Positions 1 to 5,110 of a stretch of DNA of 5,349 bases are shown here, in pieces; position 1 is the stretch's first letter, and every line of letters begins with the position of its first letter. The notes beneath the pieces were generated by a model. That model had not been told where the DNA came from, ran no database searches, and saw nothing but the letters and a program-made list of their open reading frames with translations. Source of the stretch: an uncultured Porphyromonas sp. Lineage in GTDB: Bacteria > Bacteroidota > Bacteroidia > Bacteroidales > Porphyromonadaceae. The stretch is taken from contig CAMCJO010000168.1 in NCBI GenBank assembly GCA_945875135.1, forward strand, positions 1 to 5,349. The letters run 5' to 3'. The translations under genes and the position numbers were made by a program.

Positions 1-46
1 AGATGTAGAGAGGTCTCGTGGGCTCGGAGATGTGTATAAGAGACAG
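1..46 (+). other. Sequencing adapter contamination (Nextera read-2 adapter with i7 index)
   Basis: This stretch is not biological sequence. Bases 13-46 match the Nextera transposase read-2 adapter, beginning GTCTCGTGGGCTCGG. Bases 28-46 are the 19-bp Tn5 mosaic end AGATGTGTATAAGAGACAG. Bases 1-4 (AGAT) fit the end of the P7 primer, and bases 5-12 (GTAGAGAG) fit an 8-base i7 index, which I recall as N707 (reverse complement CTCTCTAC). The order P7 tail, index, adapter, mosaic end is exactly that of a library molecule. Genomic sequence therefore begins at about base 47. Any start codon called inside this stretch, such as GTG at 18, is spurious. Confidence 0.98.
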
Positions 47-47
47 G

Positions 48-3000
48 GCCATGCGCGCCGATGCGGATATAGTTGATGTGGGCGATATAGATGCTGAGGA
101 GCTTAAGATGGACTTGATACGTGATCCTAAGTCTAGGGCGAGCTTTGCGACGGCAGAGAAGCGTAAGGAGCTACAACATGAGCGAGAGACTCTAGTTGCT
201 GAGCAGTCTGTCTTGTCAGATGTTTTGACGACTTATAATGAGAGTCAGTCTAGGGCTGATTCTATGGAGTCACGTCTTGTGGCTAATATGGGTCGGTATA
301 GCTCTTGGGAAGTGTCTACTCAGAAGAGTCTGATCAAGAAGGAGCGAGAGAAGGCTGACCGAGCTAAGGCACGATTGGAGCGTAAGGTGGGTGCTGTGGA
401 GCGTGCTGAGGGTCGTATATCTGATCTGACTAGAGATATAGCAGATGTGGATAAGCGTCTAGAGGGATTGGAGCAGTACTACGATGATTTGGTTGTGTCG
501 TATGCTGAGCAGGAGCAGTCGCGTCAGGCTAATAGGTCTTTTGATGAAGTTGTGGGTGGCTTTGTTGAGGAACGCAAGCAGGAGAATAGTGGGGACTTCT
601 ATACGAAGTTTACAGACGAGGAGCAGAACAAGCGAGTACGTTTTAGGCGAGTAGCGGGTGGCGAAGAGGAGCTGGAGGGGATTAAGCGTCGGGCATTGCG
701 GGACGGTGTGTATATGAAGGCACCGAATGGCAAGGCGACTCGATTGAATGAGCGTCAGTGGCTGGAGGTTCGAACGGGAGCCTTCAAGAGTTGGTTTGGG
801 GATTGGGAGCTACCTTATAAGGCGGTTGAAGTTGTATCGGGTTCTGTGGATCATGGGTTTAAGAACCTGCGAGAAGCTCGTGAGTGGGCTAAGGATAATA
901 TTGTACGCACGTATAGTAACGATGAGACTGGAGGCAAAGGTGTCGTATGTATAAGTAATAGGGCTGTAAGTAAGTATCTCTCAGAATCGTCCGTATCAAG
1001 AAGTAGCAGTATGGATGCTCATCTATCGGTGCTTAAAGTGTTGCCGTCAGTGATACGAACAGGTGTAGATGCGGAGCAACATCTAGACTATTTGAAGGGA
1101 GCGGATAAAGTTCGTGACCCTAGGTATGGTGTTCGTGAAGGCGTTATGATCCATCGTATCTACGGGGCTGTAAGTATAGGTGATAGTACCTATAGGGTCA
1201 AGGTAACTCTCAAGGTGTATGATGACGCTAGTAGGTCTGGCAAGCCATATTCGTATGAGGCTACAAAAATAGAGCTACTAGACGAATCTAATAGCTCTAT
1301 GAAAGGAGAGCCACTGAAGGGTACTTTAGCTGGTGTCAATGACAGCACTGACAGCAACCCCAGCAACAGTAGCTCTCTCTCGGTGGCAAAGTTACTAAAA
1401 GGAATTGAGAAAAGCTACGAACCAGGGAAATATCTTCTAGATGACTACTCAAAGGTTGTCGATGAGAATGGCGAGCCTATGGTTGTGTACCATCAGACTG
1501 GAAGCGACTTTACGGTGTTTGACTTGAATCAGGCTAGGCGCAGTAGTGATGTGCAGGGGTTCTACTTCAGTAGTGGTGTGGAAGATTGGTCTGCTATGGG
1601 AGATAGGACAATCGGTGCGTATCTGAATATACGTCACCCACTGCTAGAGAAGCCATTGGTCGATATGTCCCAAGATGAAGGCGGTGTAGTCGCTAGAGAG
1701 GATATCTTGCATCGTGGCTATGATGGTATAATCTCGTCCGAGGAGGATATGGAGACTGAGTATGTCGTCTTCGATAGTCGTCAGGTCAAGAGTGCGACAG
1801 ATAATGCGGGGAGCTTTGATTCGAAGAACCCAGATATCCGATTTAGACGTGTGGGTGCTGGCGAGACGGCTAGTGATGTGGTGGAGCGAGGCGTGCGGAA
1901 GCGACGTTATCGACGTCGTCGAGAGGCTGATGCTGAGCTGATGGGTCGTAAGCTGTCTCCTACGGAGCGTGCATTTGTGGGTCGTATGGAGCGTCTCAGG
2001 GAGCGTTATGGTCAGTCGGTGTCTCTAGATGCTGGTGGTACGATGTGGGGTTTGAGTGGAGTGATGGACAACTCGTTGGTGCAGCGTCGTGAGCGTGTTA
2101 AGACAGAGTGGGTTGATGCTACTAATCCTATCCGTGTGTATGAGGAGCGTGTGGGTGCGCTCTCGGGTCGTCCTGTGGAGGGGTCTCGTAGTGTGTGGAT
2201 GCGATATAATCAGACGAGTAGTCGTGCCACGAGTAAGATTGAGGAGCTGGAGGGTGGTGTGTATCGTGAGCTGGCTCAGAAGCTTAGAGAGGTGTCACGT
2301 CGGCTAGGCTTGACGGGAGAGCAGCTAGATGATTATCTCTTTGCTAAGCATGCGCCAGAGCGTAATGCATATATGCGTCGCCGAGGTGTGGAGCAAAGGT
2401 TGGCTAAGCTAGATGCTAAGCATGCGGAGGATCTTTTGTGGCTGGATTCAAGTGAGCGACGTAAGGCAGAGGCTAAGTATAAGGCTAAGGAGGCTGAGCT
2501 GGAGTATGCTTATGAGACGCAACTTGGAGAGGATATACCGGTACACTTTGCGGGTCATGAGTTGTTTGACGGTGTGGAGGGCGTTGCGGACTTGGTAGAG
2601 CGATTTGAGGGGGCTATGCGTAGTCGGGGATTGTCTGTGGAGGAGCTGTGGGAGGCTGTGCGAGCTGTGAATGATGCGATCCTGGTTGTGTGGCGTGACT
2701 GTGGTATGATGTCTCAGGAGGCTTATGAGGCTGTGAGTGGTATGTATGAGTGGTATGTGCCTATGCAGGGCTTTGCGGAGGAGTCACGTGGGGACTATGA
2801 GTATATGCATGATCAAGTGGGGGGCTTTGTGCAGCCTATCCAGCGTGCTAAGGGTCGTGTGTCACGTCCTGATAGACCTCTCTTGGCTATGTATCGTAAG
2901 ATACGTAGTGCAGTGATTGGCGGGTATCACAATGTGGAGAAGCAGGCTTTTTATGGGTTGGTGAGTAACTATCCGAGTGACTACACGAGTTTGGGTCGTC

Positions 3001-5033
3001 AGTACTATAGTGTGGGTGAGGATGGGCTGTTGACTCCGTTGTATCCTAGTAGCTTTGCGTCGGAGGATGTAGAGGCGTTTGAGGATCGTATGCGTGAGGG
3101 TTTGGCAGATGGTACTGTGACGCTGATACGAGAGCGAGGAGCTCGTGTGGCATATCTGACAGATGCACGCTCGCTGGGTGAGCATGTTGTGAAGGTTATG
3201 ATAGGTGGTCGTGAGCATTTGGTGTTTGTGAATGGTCGTCCTGAGTTGGCACAGGCTGTGAATCGTATTAATGTGGGTGAGGATACAGATGTGGAGCGGT
3301 TTGCTAAGGGGTTGCTACGGGGTATGGCTCAGAATGTGACTAGTCGCAATCCGAACTTTATGATTGTGAATCTGCTGCGAGATGCGCAGATGAGTCTGGC
3401 GGTTAACTTCTTGAAGCGAGGCGGTGTGTACACGCGAGCTTATATGCGTAATTACTTGCGTGTGTCTCCACTGATCTTGGGTCGTATATGGGGTAAGGGT
3501 CATACGGGTGTGGGTGTGTCTAGAGAGGTGGATGCTTACTGGGATGAGTTTAAGCGATTTGGTGGTCAGACGGGTTATGCGCGTTTGCTGAGTGAGCATA
3601 AGGCACGTCGGCGAGTGAATAGTCTTTTGGATGCAGGCGGTAAGGGTCGGGCTGTGCGTGTGGGTGAGGATGTGTTGAATCTCTTTGCTCGTCCGAATGA
3701 GATGATCGAGAGCTGGGGACGCTTTGCGACGTATGTGACGAGTCGTGAGATGGGTCGTAGTGTTACGGAGTCTATCAGTGATGCTAAGGAGGTGAGTGTT
3801 AATTTCAATCGTAAGGGAGCTGGTCGTAGTGGTTTGTATCGGTTGATAGGTGCTTGTCAGATGTTTTTCAATGCGGGTGTGCAGGGTATGAACTTGGCTT
3901 ATGGTGTGGCAGTTGAGAATCCGTGGGGCAGTAGTGCTGTTGTGGCTGGTCTTATGGTGCTGGGTTATGCTGTAGCAGCGCTACAGGATGGGGATGATGA
4001 TCATGGCGATGTGTATCGGGCTATCAATCCTGCGGTGCGTAAGAGTAATATGTGCTTTGTGGTGGATAAGGATAGCTATGTGAAGGTGCCACTAGCGATA
4101 GAGATGCGTGCGTTCTATGGTATTGGTCAGGAGCTGTATGGTCTAGTGAGTGGTAAGAAGGATGCTGTGGAGGCTGTGCTGGGTAGTATGGATAGTATGG
4201 GCGAAATCGTTGCGTACAACCCGACTAATGGAGCTAGTCCTCTGGCTGGTATGGTGGCGGGTCAGCGTCGTGGTGAGTCTGTGGGTAGTAGTCTGTATCG
4301 TGGTGGTCGTGGTTTTGTGCCTGCACAGATTCAGCCTATTACGGATTTGCTGGCTAATCAGAATTTCTATGGTGGGGCGTTGCGCTGGGAGAGTCGCTAT
4401 GTGGATAAGTCGTTGCCGTTGTATAAGCGTCTGCCTAAGCATACGCCTGAGTGGCAGGTATCGGTGAGCAAGTGGATCAATGGTATCGGTCAGGATAAGT
4501 ATGTGTCTGAGTGGCGTCATGGTGTGTTGTCACCGCTGAGTGATCCTCTTGTGTATAGCTATCTGTGTAGTCAGTATTTCGGTGGTATTGTACAGATGCT
4601 GGATCAGGTGGATCGGGCAGTGGCAGCTGAGGGGGTACGTGGTGCTGTGAGTGCTAGTCCTGTGACGAATAGGTTCTATCGTTATGATGATAGTTTGCGA
4701 GGTCGTGGTGTCGAGGAGCGATTCTGGGAGTTGCGCCGAGAGGTGGAGTCTCGTAGTAAGGTGCAGCGTGGTATGCGTGAGTCTCTCGAGGGTGCTAGGA
4801 GTATGCGTGAGTATGATGCTCGTAGTCGGGCTATTGTGGAGTATGGCAAGGGTGTGGACTATGAGATGCTGGAGGGGTGGTTTAAGGATTTTGATAAGCT
4901 GTATAAGGAGTATAAGAGTCGTCGTGGTATGCTGACAGATGAGGAAGATAAGGCTTGGCGTGGTGAGCTGCAGCAGGTGGAGGCTGAGATGTATAGTGAG
5001 ATCAAGGGGTATATGATGGCTGTTGGCGGTTAG
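48..5033 (+). CDS. Large polyvalent protein with LPD3-like, ADP-ribosyltransferase-like and LPD38-like modules (5' partial)
   Basis: One uninterrupted frame runs out of the adapter to TAG at 5031-5033, giving about 1,661 genomic residues. Residue numbers here count from the spurious GTG at 18; the first ten residues (MGSEMCIRDR) come from the adapter. The true start is probably upstream of the contig. ATG at 51 is the first genomic ATG but has no visible upstream region to support it. Modules in order: coiled coil (~35-170); R-F-R-R-V junction (208-212); W-F-G-D-W motif (259-263); LPD3/BECR-like module (~282-422); Ser/Asn-rich linker; ART-like module (~478-611); basic linker (627-635); LPD38-like region (~690-1540); helical tail (~1555-1671). 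No signal peptide can be judged because the N-terminus is missing. Proteins of this family occur in phages and conjugative elements and are proposed to enter the recipient cell with the DNA and act there. Actual activity here is inferred only. The next gene lies 77 bp downstream on the same strand. Confidence 0.88.
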   Translation, partial: AMRADADIVDVGDIDAEELKMDLIRDPKSRASFATAEKRKELQHERETLVAEQSVLSDVLTTYNESQSRADSMESRLVANMGRYSSWEVSTQKSLIKKEREKADRAKARLERKVGAVERAEGRISDLTRDIADVDKRLEGLEQYYDDLVVSYAEQEQSRQANRSFDEVVGGFVEERKQENSGDFYTKFTDEEQNKRVRFRRVAGGEEELEGIKRRALRDGVYMKAPNGKATRLNERQWLEVRTGAFKSWFGDWELPYKAVEVVSGSVDHGFKNLREAREWAKDNIVRTYSNDETGGKGVVCISNRAVSKYLSESSVSRSSSMDAHLSVLKVLPSVIRTGVDAEQHLDYLKGADKVRDPRYGVREGVMIHRIYGAVSIGDSTYRVKVTLKVYDDASRSGKPYSYEATKIELLDESNSSMKGEPLKGTLAGVNDSTDSNPSNSSSLSVAKLLKGIEKSYEPGKYLLDDYSKVVDENGEPMVVYHQTGSDFTVFDLNQARRSSDVQGFYFSSGVEDWSAMGDRTIGAYLNIRHPLLEKPLVDMSQDEGGVVAREDILHRGYDGIISSEEDMETEYVVFDSRQVKSATDNAGSFDSKNPDIRFRRVGAGETASDVVERGVRKRRYRRRREADAELMGRKLSPTERAFVGRMERLRERYGQSVSLDAGGTMWGLSGVMDNSLVQRRERVKTEWVDATNPIRVYEERVGALSGRPVEGSRSVWMRYNQTSSRATSKIEELEGGVYRELAQKLREVSRRLGLTGEQLDDYLFAKHAPERNAYMRRRGVEQRLAKLDAKHAEDLLWLDSSERRKAEAKYKAKEAELEYAYETQLGEDIPVHFAGHELFDGVEGVADLVERFEGAMRSRGLSVEELWEAVRAVNDAILVVWRDCGMMSQEAYEAVSGMYEWYVPMQGFAEESRGDYEYMHDQVGGFVQPIQRAKGRVSRPDRPLLAMYRKIRSAVIGGYHNVEKQAFYGLVSNYPSDYTSLGRQYYSVGEDGLLTPLYPSSFASEDVEAFEDRMREGLADGTVTLIRERGARVAYLTDARSLGEHVVKVMIGGREHLVFVNGRPELAQAVNRINVGEDTDVERFAKGLLRGMAQNVTSRNPNFMIVNLLRDAQMSLAVNFLKRGGVYTRAYMRNYLRVSPLILGRIWGKGHTGVGVSREVDAYWDEFKRFGGQTGYARLLSEHKARRRVNSLLDAGGKGRAVRVGEDVLNLFARPNEMIESWGRFATYVTSREMGRSVTESISDAKEVSVNFNRKGAGRSGLYRLIGACQMFFNAGVQGMNLAYGVAVENPWGSSAVVAGLMVLGYAVAALQDGDDDHGDVYRAINPAVRKSNMCFVVDKDSYVKVPLAIEMRAFYGIGQELYGLVSGKKDAVEAVLGSMDSMGEIVAYNPTNGASPLAGMVAGQRRGESVGSSLYRGGRGFVPAQIQPITDLLANQNFYGGALRWESRYVDKSLPLYKRLPKHTPEWQVSVSKWINGIGQDKYVSEWRHGVLSPLSDPLVYSYLCSQYFGGIVQMLDQVDRAVAAEGVRGAVSASPVTNRFYRYDDSLRGRGVEERFWELRREVESRSKVQRGMRESLEGARSMREYDARSRAIVEYGKGVDYEMLEGWFKDFDKLYKEYKSRRGMLTDEEDKAWRGELQQVEAEMYSEIKGYMMAVGG
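120..527 (+). other. N-terminal coiled-coil region of the large protein
   Basis: Residues ~35-170 are dominated by Glu, Lys, Arg, Ala, Leu and Gln, with no proline after ~residue 42. This is a pattern expected of long helices or a coiled coil (for example K-K-E-R-E-K-A-D-R-A-K-A-R-L-E-R-K and D-I-A-D-V-D-K-R-L-E-G-L-E). I recognise no catalytic motif. It may be a spacer or oligomerisation segment following a domain lost at the truncated 5' end. The coiled-coil call is by eye from composition and heptad-like spacing. Confidence 0.6.
744..809 (+). other. W-F-G-D-W motif preceding the effector modules
   Basis: Residues 243-264 contain L-N-E-R-Q-W-L-E-V-R-T followed by A-F-K-S-W-F-G-D-W-E (255-264). 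From memory, this motif is common in phage polyvalent proteins, usually a short distance before S-K-V-V-D-E-N-G-E-P and an ADP-ribosyltransferase-like domain. Here that partner motif appears only at residues 478-487, more than 200 residues later, with the LPD3-like module in between. The function of the motif is unknown to me; it may be part of the ART-like fold or a linker. Confidence 0.6.
861..1283 (+). other. LPD3/BECR-like module of the large protein
   Basis: Residues ~282-422 start with L-R-E-A-R-E-W-A and include D-A-H-L-S-V-L-K-V-L-P (333-343), I-H-R-I-Y-G-A-V (378-385), Y-R-V-K-V-T-L-K (392-399) and S-Y-E-A-T-K-I-E-L (412-420). This series resembles the large polyvalent protein-associated domain 3 type, which I associate with barnase/EndoU/ColicinE5-D/RelE-like (BECR) nuclease folds. 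If so, His379, Arg380, Lys395, Tyr413 and Thr416 are the residues most worth testing as active-site candidates. The family name is from memory and nuclease activity is inferred. It could instead be a non-catalytic relative. Confidence 0.5.
1284..1380 (+). other. Ser/Asn-rich low-complexity linker with reversed base skew
   Basis: Residues ~423-454 are rich in Ser, Asn, Asp and Thr, including N-D-S-T-D-S-N-P-S-N-S-S-S. The DNA holds two copies of TGACAGCA nine bases apart (1340-1347 and 1349-1356). In 1321-1380 I count 12 G and 18 C, the reverse of the strong G excess elsewhere. It joins the LPD3-like module to a following S-V-A-K-L-L-K-G-I-E-K-S-Y segment (455-467) that leads into the ART-like module. 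It is most likely a flexible spacer. Confidence 0.6.
1449..1850 (+). other. ADP-ribosyltransferase-like (ART-PolyVal-type) module
   Basis: Residues 478-611 begin with S-K-V-V-D-E-N-G-E-P and V-V-Y-H (489-492). They continue with G-F-Y-F-S-S (514-519), A-Y-L-N-I-R-H-P-L (534-542) and G-Y-D-G-I-I, then E-Y-V-V-F-D-S-R-Q-V-K-S-A (581-593), and end in N-P-D-I-R-F-R-R (604-611). This matches my memory of the ART fold found in polyvalent proteins. His492 would correspond to the NAD-binding His, Tyr516 to the second-motif Tyr, and Gln589 sits near where a catalytic Glu is expected (Glu581 is the nearest Glu). The family assignment is fairly strong; transferase activity and target are unknown. Confidence 0.65.
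2085..4637 (+). other. LPD38-like region of the large protein
   Basis: Residues ~690-1540 carry a long run of motifs I associate with large polyvalent protein-associated domain 38. They include W-V-D-A-T-N-P-I (698-705), A-K-H-A-P-E-R-N (776-783), Y-V-P-M-Q-G-F (913-919) and A-K-G-R-V-S-R-P (944-951). Further on are R-N-P-N-F-M-I-V-N-L-L-R-D (1110-1122), R-P-N-E-M-I-E-S-W-G-R-F (1225-1236), V-N-F-N-R-K-G (1261-1267) and F-F-N-A-G-V-Q-G (1283-1290). Later ones are Y-V-K-V-P-L (1354-1359) and P-I-T-D-L-L-A-N-Q-N-F-Y-G-G (1440-1453). A charged coil interrupts it at ~794-835. One hydrophobic stretch at ~1305-1322 ends in a D-G-D-D-D run. In phages such regions sit in very large, probably virion-carried proteins; no enzyme activity is established to my knowledge. 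Boundaries are approximate. Confidence 0.65.
4680..5030 (+). other. C-terminal charged helical tail
   Basis: Residues ~1555-1671 are rich in Arg, Glu, Lys, Tyr and Met with almost no proline, so they should be mostly helical. The stretch begins R-Y-D-D-S-L-R-G-R and ends M-M-A-V-G-G at the stop codon. No known motif stands out. By position it could serve in packaging, oligomerisation or contact with another virion protein, but nothing in the sequence decides this. The last 14 bases of the reading frame overlap the start of the 7-bp repeat tract that fills the following gap. Confidence 0.45.
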
Positions 5034-5110
5034 CTGTTGGCTGTTGGCTGGCTAAGAGCTAGAAGCTAGAGGTTAGATTTTAGAGGTTAGAGATATTAGA
5101 GATTAGAGGT
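5020..5110 (+). repeat. Degenerate 7-bp tandem repeat tract between the two genes
   Basis: Cut into sevens from 5020, the sequence starts CTGTTGG, CGGTTAG, CTGTTGG, CTGTTGG. It then shifts to units of the form YTAGAGR: CTAAGAG (5052), CTAGAAG (5059), CTAGAGG (5066), TTAGATT (5073), TTAGAGG (5080), TTAGAGA (5087), a 2-base TA insertion, TTAGAGA (5096) and TTAGAGG (5103). The tract crosses the stop codon of the upstream gene and ends one base before ATG 5111. TAG recurs in changing frames because 7 is not a multiple of 3. I see no Shine-Dalgarno sequence at a useful distance, no hairpin terminator and no clear promoter here. The tract may be a slippage-prone spacer, a regulatory region or a neutral expansion. 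Confidence 0.8.

Noticed and set aside
28..46. Natural Tn5/IS50 transposon end
   Set aside because: The 19-bp mosaic end is an engineered sequence and is flanked by the read-2 adapter and index, so it comes from library preparation.
18..50. GTG at 18 as the start of the large protein
   Set aside because: It lies inside the sequencing adapter; the in-frame codons before base 47 are artificial.
51..53. ATG at 51 as a confident true start
   Set aside because: Only four genomic bases precede it, so no upstream signal can be judged. The reading frame is open on both sides, and the protein type is usually longer, so truncation is more likely.
2862..3218. Open reading frame of 118 codons on the - strand
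   Set aside because: It lies fully inside the large gene and its translation is rich in His, Thr, Ile and Gln, with no recognisable motif. It results from the strong G+T bias of the + strand.
4143..4520. Overlapping open frames on both strands (125 codons on -, 105 codons on +)
   Set aside because: Their products are low-complexity (Thr/Arg/His-rich or Val/Trp/Cys-rich), while the main frame here carries conserved LPD38-like motifs. They are shadows.
5074..5081. TAGATTTT as a Bacteroidota -7 promoter element (TAnnTTTG)
   Set aside because: The last base differs, no TTTG lies at the expected distance upstream, and the match sits inside a degenerate repeat that would give such hits by chance.
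5105..5110. AGAGGT before ATG 5111 as a ribosome binding site
   Set aside because: It directly abuts the start codon with no spacing and is simply the last copy of the 7-bp repeat.
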